From contig DATGIQ010000486.1 in assembly GCA_035295665.1 (NCBI GenBank), positions 1-17,662 of the forward strand: DNA of 17,662 nucleotides. Reading direction: 5' to 3'. The notes under the pieces are model-generated. The model did no database searches and had not been told where the DNA came from. It saw nothing but the letters and a program-made list of their open reading frames with translations. The translations under genes were made by a program, and so were the position numbers. How positions within the stretch are numbered: the first letter of the stretch is position 1; every line of letters starts with the position of its first letter. Source of the stretch: DATGIQ01 sp035295665 (GTDB lineage: Bacteria; Planctomycetota; Planctomycetia; Gemmatales; Gemmataceae). This document shows positions 1 through 7,528 of the stretch, piece after piece.

Positions 1-3000
1 CGACAGCATCAGGGTCGGCTGAACCGCCACGACATTCACGGCCACCGTACTGGCGGCAGCGTAGGTGCCATCCTCGTCAGTCGCCCGGGCGCTGATGGTG
101 TAATGGCTGGAGCCAGTGGTATAGACATGCGTCGCGGAGCCGGGATTGCCCGTCAGCGTTTGGACAGCGCCATCTCCCCACGTCACGGTCCAGCTCATGA
201 TTGTATCGGCGCCCGTCTCTTGGCCGTTCAGGTTCAGCGTGTAGGGAGAACCTTCGTTGACGTTGGCCACGCCGCTGATCACCAAGGCCGGCGGGACGCG
301 GGTAGCGGTAACGGTGACTTTGCTCGTTCCGACAGCGCCATTGCTGTCTGTGACGGTAAACGTCGCCGTGTAGGTGCCGTCGTCCTTGGGTGTGAAGGAG
401 AAGGATGGACCGTTGCCAGCGGGCAACACTTGGCCGTTGCTGGATGTCACCGTCCATTGGAAGGTGCGCCCGACCTGCGTGTTCAGATCGATAAACGTGC
501 CGTTCAGCGTGACGCCCGTTCCCTCGGCGACAGTGCGGTCCGCTCCGGCATTGGCGATCGGGGCCACCGCGTTGACAAGGAGCGTCGCGCTGGCAGAAGC
601 CGTTGCATTGTCCTCATCGCTGATGGTGACCTGGGCACTGTAAGGAACCCCACTGGACGAGCTGCCGAGATAGGGGTGCTGGGCGCTGAAGTTGAGAACC
701 CCGGCGGCCAGGTTGAGCGTGGTATTGGCGGAGCCATCGCCCCAGTTGATGACTACCGTATGCGTATCCTGAGTGGCGGTGTCGGTGAAGGTGCCGTTGA
801 GCGTGGCCGTATCGCCCGCGGTGATGGTGCCGTTTGCGAAACTGAGGTTGATATTCGCAGGCGGCGGGTTCTGAACGGTGGCCTGCGTCGTGGCGCTGAT
901 GCTGGCGTCTTCCGAATTGTTGACCGTGACCTGGATCGCAAAGGGAGCGTTGTCGGGCGGCACGGTCTCATAAGGATGGTTGGCGTTGAAACGTTGGACG
1001 CCGGCGGCCAGGTTGAGCGTGGTATTGGCGGAGCCGTCGCCCCAGTTGATGACTACGGTGTGCGTATCCTGAGTGGCGGTGTCGGTGAAGGTGCCGTTGA
1101 GCGTGGCCGTGTCTCCCTCATTGAGGGTATCGCCGGCCAGGCCGAGCTGGAGATTGCTCAGCAGATTATTGTTGTTGACGGTGATCTGCGTGTTGCCGCT
1201 GCCACTGCCCTTGTCCTTATCGATAACCGTTGCCTGAACGGTGTAGGAGGCATTCCCCGATAAGGCTTGCCGGTATTGGTGCGCGGCGCTGAAGTTGAGG
1301 GCATCGGCGTCGAGGCTAAGCGTGGTATCGAGGGAGCCATCACCCCAGTCGATGACCACCGTATGCGTATCCAGGACGCCAGGATCGGTGAAGGTGCCGT
1401 TGAGTGTAGCAATATCTCCCACGTTGACCGTAGCGTTTGCGAAACTGAGATGCACGTTGGCCGGCGCTACATTGTTGACGGTGAGCTGCGTGCTTGCGCT
1501 AGTGCTGGCATTGTCCTCGTCGGTAACCGTCACCTGGGCGGCGTACGGAGCATTGCCGGGCAGATTGTCCAAATAGGCGTGGTTGGCGTTGAAATGGAGG
1601 ACGCCGGCGGGAAGATTGACCGTGGTATCGAGGGAGCCATCACCCCAGTTGATGACCACGGTGTGCGTATCCAGGACGCCAGGATCCGTGAAGGTACCGT
1701 TGAGCGTGGCCGTGTCGCCTTCGTTGATCGCGGCTTTGGCGAGGTCGAGAGTGAGATTGCCAGGAGCCACATTGTGCACGGTGAGCTGCATGCCCGCGCT
1801 GGTACTGGCATTGTCCTCGTCGCTGACGGTCACTCGAGCAGTGTACGGGGCGTCGCCGGGCAGATTCTGAAGATACGGATGGTTAGCGTTGAAATTGAGG
1901 ACGCCGGCAGGAAGGTTGAGGATGGTATTGGCGGAGCCATCACCCCAGTTGATGACCACAGTATGGGTGTCGAGGGCACCGGGGTCGGTGAAGGTGCCGT
2001 TAAGCGTGGCCGCATCGCCTTCGTTGATCCCGGCATTGGCGAAGTTCAGATTGAGATTGGACGGAGCGACATTGCTGACCGTGACCTGCGTGCTGGCGGT
2101 GCCGCTGGCATTGTCCTCGTCGCTGACCGTTGCCTGGATGGTGTACGGAGCGTCCCCCGGAAGATTCTGCTGATACTGGTGGTTGGCGCTGAAGGCGGCA
2201 GCACCGGCCGCCAAGGTCAGCGTCGTATTGGAGCCATCGCCCCAGTTGATGACCACGGTATGGGTATCGAGGACGCCGGGATCGGTGAAGGTGCCGTTGA
2301 GCGTCGTCGTATTCCCCTCGTTGGGGGTGGCATTCGTGAGACTGAGGTTGATGTTCGAAGGCGCCACATTATTGACCGTGATCTGTGTGCTGGCCGTGCT
2401 GCTAGCTCCGCCTTCATCGGTAACGGTGACCTGGATGGTGTATGGGGCATCGCCGGGCAGGCTCTCCAGGTACGCATGGTTGATCGGCCCGAAACTCTGC
2501 TCGCCGGCGACCAGTTGCAACGTGGTCGGTGTCGAGCCGTCGCCCCAGTTAATGAGCACCTGGTGCGTATCCTGAACGCCCGGATTGCTGAAGTTGCCCG
2601 AGAGGGCAACCGACCCTCCCTCGTTGATCGTGGAGGCACTGAGCTGCAAACTGTCCGGCGTGATGTTTGGGGGAACATCATTCACGAGGATCGGCGTCGT
2701 CGCACTGGCCGTATCGCCAATGCTATTCTTTACCGTGACGGAGATCGTATCGGCCACGGTGGAAGAGCCATCCGGGCTGTCGTCGAGATATTGGTGCGGC
2801 GCACTGAAGGTGTACACGCCGGGATCCAGATCGATCACGGTCGGCGCCGAGCCATCACCCCAGTCAATCGTGACTGTGTGGCTATCCTGGATGCCCAGCT
2901 GCGTGAACGTACCGGTCAACGTAGCCGTATCTCCTTGGTTGACCGTGCTGGTGTCCAGACTTAGATTGCTGGCGTCGAAGGTCGGCGGGAAGGGACCCGC

Positions 3001-4734
3001 AGCGATGCCACTGACGCCCATCACGATGAAGCCGAAGTTGCCGCCCAGATCCTCAAAGGTGTTGGCTGGTCCGGAGCCCGCGTTGATCTGGCCAAACAGA
3101 CACGTGGTGTTTTCGGCGGCAAGGTCGTGGACACCGGCGCCGCAATTCACCGACAGGGACAACCCGACATTTACATTCATCAGGGCGAGACTGCTGTCGC
3201 CGTCGCCGGAAGTGAAGTTCAGATTGTTGTTGACCGTGTCATTGTTCAGGTAGAAATAGGTTCCCCCGTTGCCGGCCTGGATGTTCAGATCGTTTGACAT
3301 CACATCGGTCACCATGAGCGAGGGCGCGTTGTCGCCGGTCGTGATGTTGAGGTCGCCACCCACATTGGGTGAGCTGACGGCGATCGTATCCGCGTTGCCG
3401 GCCGTGATGTCCTCATCTCCCGAGACGATCGGATCTGCCGTAAGAATCCACCCATCGCCAATCTGGACTTGCAGAGTCTGGGCAGAGCCCAACCCGCCCA
3501 CGGCGCCGTCAATCAGGACCGTCGGGGTCGGCAGCGGTGGGACCGGATACGTGGCCGCATTGCCCACCGTAATGGTTTCATCCCTGGCCACACTGGTGTT
3601 GATATGGACCAGATCGGCATTGTCGCCGACGCTCAACGAGAGGGTATTCGCAGTCCCGTAGCTGATCACGCTGCCAAAGAACTGGCCCAGCGTAATCTTG
3701 GTCGTCCCAATCCCCATGTCGTTGATCATGGCGAAGGACGATGCCGGCAGGAGGGATCCGGTGGGTGCAGGATTCGGCGAAAAATAAGGAACGCCGTCGC
3801 CAACGGTAACCGTGAGGGCGCCCCCTGAGAAGCTGTCATTGGACAGCTGGACGGCTTGCACGGCGCTGCCACCAACGCCCACTCGGACACTCAGCCCGGC
3901 AGGCCCGCTAAAGGCATCATTGCTAACATCGACCGAGTTCGAACCGGTGCCGGCTGTGACGCGGCCGGATACCATCGACGAACTGTCGAGGCTCAGCGTA
4001 TTGTTTCCGTTGCCCGTTGTCAGCGATGTCGCCAACATCGTTGTGTTGGTTACGCTGATCGTGTTGTCGCCGTTGCCGGCTTGGACCATCAGCATGCCAA
4101 TGCCTGGCCGATTCGAATCACCCATGGAGTTCGAGATCGAGATATTGTCCTTGGCGGTGCTCGTGGCGGTGTTAATGCTCACAGTGCCGATCGAATCGCT
4201 ATCCAGGCTGATCTGGTCGACGCCGGCCCCCGCCTGAATGGTTGCCGCTCCGACCACACTGTTCGTCAAGGTGACGGTATCCGACCCCAGGCCGGCCGCG
4301 GTAACGCTAATATTGCCGGCATTGGTCTGGATGGAGTCGAACGAGAAGGTATCGTGGCCCGCGCCGGCATTGATGGTGATGTTGCCGGGGATGCTAAGGC
4401 CGGCCATCGTCACGCGGTTGTTGCCGTTTAACATCTGGATGTTGAAGCCGGAGACGGTGTTGAGGAAATAATCGCGGAACGTGACTCCGTCCACGGAGGT
4501 GACGCTCGGCGGCGAAGTCGGCGTCGGCAGAGTTACGTCTCCGGAAATGCGAAGCACGTTCAGGGCGACCGGCTGAATCGTGATGGCATTGTTCCCGCCA
4601 TCTCCGATGATGTTGATCATGCCCGTCGTTGGATCTTCTCCTGCGTAAACGACGCCAGACAGGACCATGCGATCTTCAAGGGCCTCCACATTCAAGGATC
4701 GCCGCCAACGGTAGCTTCGACGCTTTTGCATCAT
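1..4734 (-). CDS. Giant secreted planctomycete protein with beta-solenoid-like region and PKD/Ig-like repeats (partial, C-terminus outside window)
   Basis: The frame stays open for 1578 codons from the ATG at 4734-4732 to the left edge, so the stop lies outside the window. A second ATG follows directly; GGAG eight bases upstream supports this start. After a basic stretch (QKRRSYRWRR), residues 14-25 read NVEALEDRMVLS, the short motif known from planctomycete extracellular proteins (Planc_extracel / LEPR-XLL type), so export is likely. Residues about 30-575 are rich in short G-N/D-G-x-N/D-x-hydrophobic repeats (AGAGHDTFSF, TGNGNNTLSL, AGNGDNTISV), as in beta-solenoid or beta-roll surface proteins. 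From about residue 578 come eight tandem PKD-like units of about 100 residues with core HTVVINWGDGS, then two more divergent units (FQWTVTSSNG, WTVTWGDGA). The likely role is a cell-surface or matrix protein for adhesion or carbohydrate contact; that role is inference. No enzyme domain is visible in this part. Confidence 0.9.
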   Translation of the reverse strand, partial: MMQKRRSYRWRRSLNVEALEDRMVLSGVVYAGEDPTTGMINIIGDGGNNAITIQPVALNVLRISGDVTLPTPTSPPSVTSVDGVTFRDYFLNTVSGFNIQMLNGNNRVTMAGLSIPGNITINAGAGHDTFSFDSIQTNAGNISVTAAGLGSDTVTLTNSVVGAATIQAGAGVDQISLDSDSIGTVSINTATSTAKDNISISNSMGDSNRPGIGMLMVQAGNGDNTISVTNTTMLATSLTTGNGNNTLSLDSSSMVSGRVTAGTGSNSVDVSNDAFSGPAGLSVRVGVGGSAVQAVQLSNDSFSGGALTVTVGDGVPYFSPNPAPTGSLLPASSFAMINDMGIGTTKITLGQFFGSVISYGTANTLSLSVGDNADLVHINTSVARDETITVGNAATYPVPPLPTPTVLIDGAVGGLGSAQTLQVQIGDGWILTADPIVSGDEDITAGNADTIAVSSPNVGGDLNITTGDNAPSLMVTDVMSNDLNIQAGNGGTYFYLNNDTVNNNLNFTSGDGDSSLALMNVNVGLSLSVNCGAGVHDLAAENTTCLFGQINAGSGPANTFEDLGGNFGFIVMGVSGIAAGPFPPTFDASNLSLDTSTVNQGDTATLTGTFTQLGIQDSHTVTIDWGDGSAPTVIDLDPGVYTFSAPHQYLDDSPDGSSTVADTISVTVKNSIGDTASATTPILVNDVPPNITPDSLQLSASTINEGGSVALSGNFSNPGVQDTHQVLINWGDGSTPTTLQLVAGEQSFGPINHAYLESLPGDAPYTIQVTVTDEGGASSTASTQITVNNVAPSNINLSLTNATPNEGNTTTLNGTFTDPGVLDTHTVVINWGDGSNTTLTLAAGAAAFSANHQYQQNLPGDAPYTIQATVSDEDNASGTASTQVTVSNVAPSNLNLNFANAGINEGDAATLNGTFTDPGALDTHTVVINWGDGSANTILNLPAGVLNFNANHPYLQNLPGDAPYTARVTVSDEDNASTSAGMQLTVHNVAPGNLTLDLAKAAINEGDTATLNGTFTDPGVLDTHTVVINWGDGSLDTTVNLPAGVLHFNANHAYLDNLPGNAPYAAQVTVTDEDNASTSASTQLTVNNVAPANVHLSFANATVNVGDIATLNGTFTDPGVLDTHTVVIDWGDGSLDTTLSLDADALNFSAAHQYRQALSGNASYTVQATVIDKDKGSGSGNTQITVNNNNLLSNLQLGLAGDTLNEGDTATLNGTFTDTATQDTHTVVINWGDGSANTTLNLAAGVQRFNANHPYETVPPDNAPFAIQVTVNNSEDASISATTQATVQNPPPANINLSFANGTITAGDTATLNGTFTDTATQDTHTVVINWGDGSANTTLNLAAGVLNFSAQHPYLGSSSSGVPYSAQVTISDEDNATASASATLLVNAVAPIANAGADRTVAEGTGVTLNGTFIDLNTQVGRTFQWTVTSSNGQVLPAGNGPSFSFTPKDDGTYTATFTVTDSNGAVGTSKVTVTATRVPPALVISGVANVNEGSPYTLNLNGQETGADTIMSWTVTWGDGAVQTLTGNPGSATHVYTTGSSHYTISARATDEDGTYAAASTVAVNVVAVQPTLMLS
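600..2990 (-). repeat. Eight in-frame tandem repeats of about 300 bp encoding PKD-like domains
   Basis: The segment encoding the end of the WGDGS core (plus-strand gagcc-A/G-tc) begins at 731, 1031, 1334, 1634, 1934, 2231, 2534 and 2849. The period is therefore 297-315 bp, always a multiple of three. Within each unit about 110 bp around the D-P/T-x-x-x-D-T-H-T-V-V-I-N/D-W-G-D-G core is strongly conserved at DNA level, while the linker (V-x-N-V-A-P-x-N-L) and the T-D-E-D-N-A-S strand vary more. Blocks 701-810 and 1001-1110 differ at only about three positions. The units at 2534 and 2849 are the most diverged. This points to growth of the array by duplication, with later exchange between copies. 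Confidence 0.88.
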
Positions 4735-4861
4735 GAGAAGGGCTCCGCAAACCTGTCGAGGAGAAGATGAGGATGTATTCGCCACTGCCGCGGACACAAC
4801 GAGCGTCGGGCAGCGTTCAACCGGCCCTATACTGTGAATGGGGGAGAGCTTGATGATTCGA

Positions 4862-4887
4862 TCCCTATCAGGCCTCGGGGATAGGGG
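4862..4887. other. Hairpin, 7 bp plus one wobble
   Basis: CCCTATC at 4863-4869 is complementary to GATAGGG at 4880-4886, and a T-G wobble (4862/4887) extends it. The ten-base loop itself contains the palindrome AGGCCT. It is followed after two bases by another perfect hairpin (4890-4912). It lies about 130 bp upstream of the giant secreted gene, so it could be in its leader, or it could be a protein-binding dyad. No T-run follows on either strand, so a simple terminator is unlikely. Confidence 0.5.
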
Positions 4888-4889
4888 CC

Positions 4890-4912
4890 GCACATGATCG
4901 CAAATCATGTGC
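4890..4912. other. Perfect 9-bp hairpin with 5-base loop
   Basis: GCACATGAT at 4890-4898 and ATCATGTGC at 4904-4912 are exact reverse complements around the loop CGCAA. Such a stem can form on RNA from either strand and would also serve as an 18-base dyad operator. It sits next to the 4862-4887 hairpin. Function unknown. Confidence 0.6.
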
Positions 4913-5063
4913 CAGATTGCCGAGCGGTGCCGTGCCCTAGGTCGGTTCGCCCAAAACCCCTGAAAAAACCGGTGTTTCCAAACAAGCGGTCCGCGGGCTC
5001 GGTGGCGCCGGCGTTTCTCCAGGTTTACAACGGTTACCGCTTTGGTTAACTTCTTGAACGACG

Positions 5064-5086
5064 TCCGCAGCTTGTGCTGCTGCGGA
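5064..5086. other. Hairpin with two alternative pairings
   Basis: TCCGCAG (5064-5070) pairs with CTGCGGA (5080-5086). An alternative is GCAGC (5067-5071) with GCTGC (5076-5080) around TTGT. It is the first of three structured elements in a row on the way to tadA (with 5099-5145 and 5161-5206). Confidence 0.5.
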
Positions 5087-5098
5087 TTGAGGCAACGC

Positions 5099-5145
5099 AG
5101 GAATTGCACCCGCCACGCTGGGCAATTCCTCTCTTGTCCAGCGTG
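5099..5145. other. Two interlocking stems, geometry of an H-type pseudoknot
   Basis: Stem 1 is AGGAATTGC (5099-5107) with GCAATTCCT (5122-5130), 9 bp. Stem 2 is CACGCTGG (5114-5121), lying in the loop of stem 1, with CCAGCGTG (5138-5145), 8 bp. Both are perfect. The arms interleave with 6 bases in loop 1, none between the stems and 7 bases in loop 3, which is compatible with coaxial stacking as in an H-type pseudoknot. If both cannot form together, the two stems are mutually exclusive and could act as a switch. The element lies upstream of the predicted tadA start site, so it would be in that mRNA only if transcription starts further upstream. Confidence 0.55.
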
Positions 5146-5160
5146 CGCGCGCAATCGCCT

Positions 5161-5206
5161 CGGTGTGTGGCGCGGCCTTCGAGGACTCACGGCGTGCCAC
5201 ACACTG
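5161..5206. promoter_or_regulatory. 14-bp dyad abutting the tadA promoter
   Basis: Positions 5161-5174 pair with 5193-5206 (core GTGTGTGGC with GCCACACAC, 12 Watson-Crick and 2 G-T pairs), loop 18 bases. The right arm covers where the -35 region of the tadA promoter would lie. It could therefore be an operator, or the end of an upstream structured transcript. No T-run follows. Confidence 0.5.
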
Positions 5207-5216
5207 CACCTTGGAT

Positions 5217-5225
5217 TGCTACAAT
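5217..5225 (+). promoter_or_regulatory. Extended -10 promoter element for tadA
   Basis: TGCTACAAT matches an extended -10 box (TGn plus TACAAT). There is no good -35 at the usual distance, which an extended -10 can tolerate. The start site would fall near 5231, giving a leader of about 30 bases that contains the GGAG at 5253-5256. The toxin-antitoxin promoter in this window has the same shape, TGCTAGAAT. Confidence 0.45.
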
Positions 5226-5262
5226 GACGGGGCGATTCGCCTCTTCTTGAACGGAGCAGTGC

Positions 5263-5772
5263 TTGGATTGGCCCGTTTTTGATTTGCCGCTGATCGATCC
5301 GCGGCATCCGTTTCATCTCTACCATATGGAGATGGCCCTGGAGGAAGCCGGGCTGGCGGCAAGCGAGGACGAAGTGCCGGTCGGGGCGGTAATCGTCTCC
5401 TTGCAAAAAGGCGTCATCGGCCGTGCCCATAACCAGCGCGAGTTATTGCACGATCCAACGGCCCACGCCGAAATGATCGCCATCACCCAGGCGGCTCAGG
5501 CGCTGGGCTCCTGGCGGCTGGACGGATGCGTGCTGTATGTCACACTTGAACCCTGCCCGATGTGCGCTGGGGCTATCGTCCAGGCCCGCTTGCCGTTGCT
5601 CGTTTATGGTGCCGCCGATCCGAAAGCCGGCGCCTGCGACACGCTGTACCGCATTCCCAGCGACCCGCGTTTGAACCACCGCGCCCAAGTGCTGGGCGGC
5701 GTCCTCGCGGACCGCTGTGCCACCATCTTGAGCAGCTTCTTCGCCGCGAAACGGCGGCGGGCAAACGGGTAA
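5263..5772 (+). CDS. tadA: tRNA-specific adenosine deaminase TadA
   Basis: This 169-residue protein deaminates adenosine-34 to inosine in the anticodon of tRNA-Arg(ACG), letting one tRNA read several Arg codons. It acts in the cytoplasm, normally as a homodimer with one zinc per subunit. The cytidine/deoxycytidylate deaminase fold is clear: VPVGAVIV at 38-45, RAHNQRE at 54-60, zinc-ligand and proton-shuttle motif HAE at 68-70, and zinc site PCPMC at 97-101 after LYVTLE. The C-terminal part (NHRAQVLGGVL) also matches TadA. Length is normal. The start is TTG at 5263, with GGAG six bases upstream; an internal in-frame ATG (residue 22) would remove part of the first helix and is less likely. It stands alone between structured non-coding DNA and the beta-propeller gene, 198 bases before the next start. 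Confidence 0.95.
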   Translation: MDWPVFDLPLIDPRHPFHLYHMEMALEEAGLAASEDEVPVGAVIVSLQKGVIGRAHNQRELLHDPTAHAEMIAITQAAQALGSWRLDGCVLYVTLEPCPMCAGAIVQARLPLLVYGAADPKAGACDTLYRIPSDPRLNHRAQVLGGVLADRCATILSSFFAAKRRRANG

Positions 5773-5820
5773 GGCTTTCAGGATAGACGCTTGGGCAGCC
5801 GGGAACGGACGGGTCGAACC

Positions 5821-5843
5821 GCTGGCCTTTTTCAAAAGCCAGC
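5821..5843 (+). terminator. Hairpin downstream of tadA, possible terminator
   Basis: GCTGGC (5821-5826) pairs with GCCAGC (5838-5843). The inner TTTT/AAAA bases can extend the stem around a bulged C. It lies 49 bases after the tadA stop. There is no T-run after the stem, so it is only a weak terminator candidate. A second, wider pairing in this gap is CCAACCCG (5880-5887) with CGGGTTGG (5933-5940), in what may be the leader of the beta-propeller gene. I see nothing else in 5773-5970. Confidence 0.3.
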
Positions 5844-5970
5844 TCCGCTCTGTGGTAAACTTCAGGATGGTCCAAAACACCAACCCGGTGCGCTCACTGG
5901 GACCTTCTCCGCGAGGTATTCCACGGACGCAACGGGTTGGGATCAGGCAAATCTGCATGGGTAAGGTGTC

Positions 5971-7455
5971 ATGAAGAAGCTCGCGATGGGAGTACTAGGG
6001 GTTCTGCTCATGGGAGCAGTTGTAACGGCACAGGGTCCGATCCGGCTGTACACGCAGCCGCCAGTGCCAAATCCGGAGATCCTCGACCGGCTCAACCTGA
6101 AGCTGGCTTGGCGAACGTATCTGCCCACCGAGGGGCGGCGGGACGGCATCTTCAGCGTGCAGATCCCCGAACGGCTCCAGCCACCCGGTGGGCTCGTCCT
6201 GGTGCAAACGCGCAGCGCCACCGTGATCGCCTTGGATAGCGCGACGGGTGCCACCCTTTGGCGGACCCGGGTCGGAACGCCGTATGCGATGCGGCAACCT
6301 CTGGGTTACAACTCCAAGCAAATCTTTGTCGCCAACGGTGTGGAGCTGTACGCCTTGAGCCGCGAGACCGGAGAGATCGAATGGGTGTCTACCATGCCAC
6401 ACGTGGCTTCGTCTGCTCCGGTGGCGGATGAGGAGTCCGTGTTCATTGCTCTTGGAACCGGCCGGCTGTACACTTACCAACTGCCCAAACCCGGTGGGGG
6501 CGCTCCGTCTCCTCAAATCGTGGAAGGCCGAGAGACAGGCCCCGAAGCCGGGCCGCCGGTCACGCCGGCCGCGCCGCTGCCTTCCTATCGGCTCTCCACA
6601 TCGGCCCTGGGGGTGAGCGGCCAATCGGTGGGATCGGTCAGCGCGGTTTCTTCTATGGGCCAATCCGTCCGATCCATTGGACCTCTCTCTTCCTCGCTGG
6701 AGTCCCGCACCGGGGGAATCACGCACCGCCCACAGCCACAGGTTGCCTGGGATTACGTAGGCGAGTCGCGCCTGGAGCTCGCACCGTTGGTGACCGCGGA
6801 ATTCATTTTGGTGGCCAATTACGCCGGCACATTCGTTGCCATGCGGAAACTCGACGGGGCCATCCAATACCGCTTCCAGGCGACGGCTCCTCTGTCCGCA
6901 CCGCTGGGTCAGCACAACAACACGGCCTATGTTGGCTCGGAAGATTATACGGTGTCGGCCATGGATATTTTTGGCGGCCGCATCCTCTGGCGCTTTCTCG
7001 GCGCCGGGCCGATCCGGCAGAAGCCGGAAGTTACCGATGACAGTGTCTACATTGCCCCAGAGCGTTCGGGGCTATATCGTCTCGATCGGGAAACAGGGCA
7101 AACGATTTGGCGAAATCCGACCGCCCAGCGCTTCCTGTCTGCCAACACCAAGTTCGTTTATGCGACCGATGGCGGCGGCCGGTTACTCGTACTGGACCGG
7201 GGCCGGGGAACTCTCCTTGGAGCTTATGATGCCGCACGGGATTTCGTTGTTCCAATCGTCAATGACATGACCGATCGCTTCTACCTGGCCAGCAATGACG
7301 GCCTGTTCACCTGCCTGCACGATCGGGACTATATCACGCCCTTGCGGATGAAAACCGTTTCCGAAATCCCCGCGAATGCTCCCGGATCCGCTACCAAGAG
7401 CCCGGTCGCAGAGGGAGCGGACATGAAAAAAACCGATAAGGAGATGGGGAGGTAG
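5971..7455 (+). CDS. Exported PQQ-like beta-propeller repeat protein
   Basis: This 494-residue protein begins with a clear signal peptide (KK, then hydrophobic LAMGVLGVLLMGAVVTAQG), so it acts outside the cytoplasm. Beta-propeller blade motifs of the A-L-D-x-x-T-G-x-x-x-W type recur: VIALDSATGATLWRT (85-99), LYALSRETGEIEW (126-138), MDIFGGRILWRF (331-342) and LYRLDRETGQTIW (368-380). Residues about 174-255 are a Gly/Pro/Ser-rich linker that splits the propeller. The family includes BamB-like scaffolds and planctomycete proteins of unknown role; I see no catalytic residues of true quinoprotein dehydrogenases. A charged Lys-rich tail ends the protein. The start has only a weak Shine-Dalgarno (AAGG at 5963-5966). 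It lies 73 bases before the permease, so co-transcription is possible unless the inverted repeat in between stops it. Confidence 0.85.
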   Translation: MKKLAMGVLGVLLMGAVVTAQGPIRLYTQPPVPNPEILDRLNLKLAWRTYLPTEGRRDGIFSVQIPERLQPPGGLVLVQTRSATVIALDSATGATLWRTRVGTPYAMRQPLGYNSKQIFVANGVELYALSRETGEIEWVSTMPHVASSAPVADEESVFIALGTGRLYTYQLPKPGGGAPSPQIVEGRETGPEAGPPVTPAAPLPSYRLSTSALGVSGQSVGSVSAVSSMGQSVRSIGPLSSSLESRTGGITHRPQPQVAWDYVGESRLELAPLVTAEFILVANYAGTFVAMRKLDGAIQYRFQATAPLSAPLGQHNNTAYVGSEDYTVSAMDIFGGRILWRFLGAGPIRQKPEVTDDSVYIAPERSGLYRLDRETGQTIWRNPTAQRFLSANTKFVYATDGGGRLLVLDRGRGTLLGAYDAARDFVVPIVNDMTDRFYLASNDGLFTCLHDRDYITPLRMKTVSEIPANAPGSATKSPVAEGADMKKTDKEMGR

Positions 7456-7516
7456 GTAGACAAGGAGACAAGGAGGCCTGCGCCTTCTCCCCCTCTCCTT
7501 GTCTCCTTGTCCCTCC
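7448..7516. repeat. Long inverted repeat built from the octamer GACAAGGA
   Basis: GACAAGGAGACAAGGAG (7459-7475) is the exact reverse complement of 7495-7511, with a 19-base loop. GGAGG (7448-7452) and CCTCC (7512-7516) add five more pairs across a six-base bulge, making 22 bp in all. Each 17-base arm is two copies of GACAAGGA plus a G. The stop codon of the beta-propeller gene (7453-7455) lies in the bulge, and the permease ATG is 12 bases after the last pair. No T-run follows, so it may be a mobile or dispersed palindromic element, an mRNA stabiliser or a processing site rather than a plain terminator. Confidence 0.75.
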
Positions 7517-7528
7517 TGGTTAGAACTC

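Larger units (their letters stand above)
4735..5262. other. Divergent gene-free region, 528 bp, rich in dyads
   Basis: It lies between the start of the giant secreted protein (minus) and tadA (plus). The short open frames here show no family resemblance, so I read it as non-coding. It holds at least five inverted repeats (listed separately), one extended -10 promoter for tadA, and the leader of the minus-strand gene. I could not find a convincing promoter for the minus-strand gene. I looked for tRNA, SRP RNA, RNase P and tmRNA signatures and saw none. Confidence 0.7.

Noticed and set aside
103..2964. Long plus-strand open frames (386 and 565 residues, same frame) opposite the PKD repeats
   Set aside because: They run antisense to a clearly real repeat protein. 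The 300-bp period is a multiple of three, so one stop-free unit makes the whole antisense frame open. Their product is Arg/Gly-rich, low in sense and without ribosome sites.
600..2990. CRISPR array or satellite
   Set aside because: Regular spacing is about 300 bp and in frame, with coding conservation. There are no short repeats with unique spacers.
4735..5262. tRNA, SRP RNA, tmRNA or RNase P gene in the tadA-upstream gap
   Set aside because: tadA often has RNA neighbours, so I checked. No cloverleaf with a T-loop, no SRP GGAAGG/AGCAGC core and no tmRNA ends were found.
7424..7434. Run of seven A in the beta-propeller gene as a programmed frameshift site
   Set aside because: The codon phase does not match the X-XXY-YYZ slippery pattern, and the normal stop follows within nine codons with no alternative product of interest.
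7499..7528. TTG start for the permease at 7499
   Set aside because: It would put the first codons inside the right arm of the inverted repeat. ATG 7529 directly precedes the first membrane segment.
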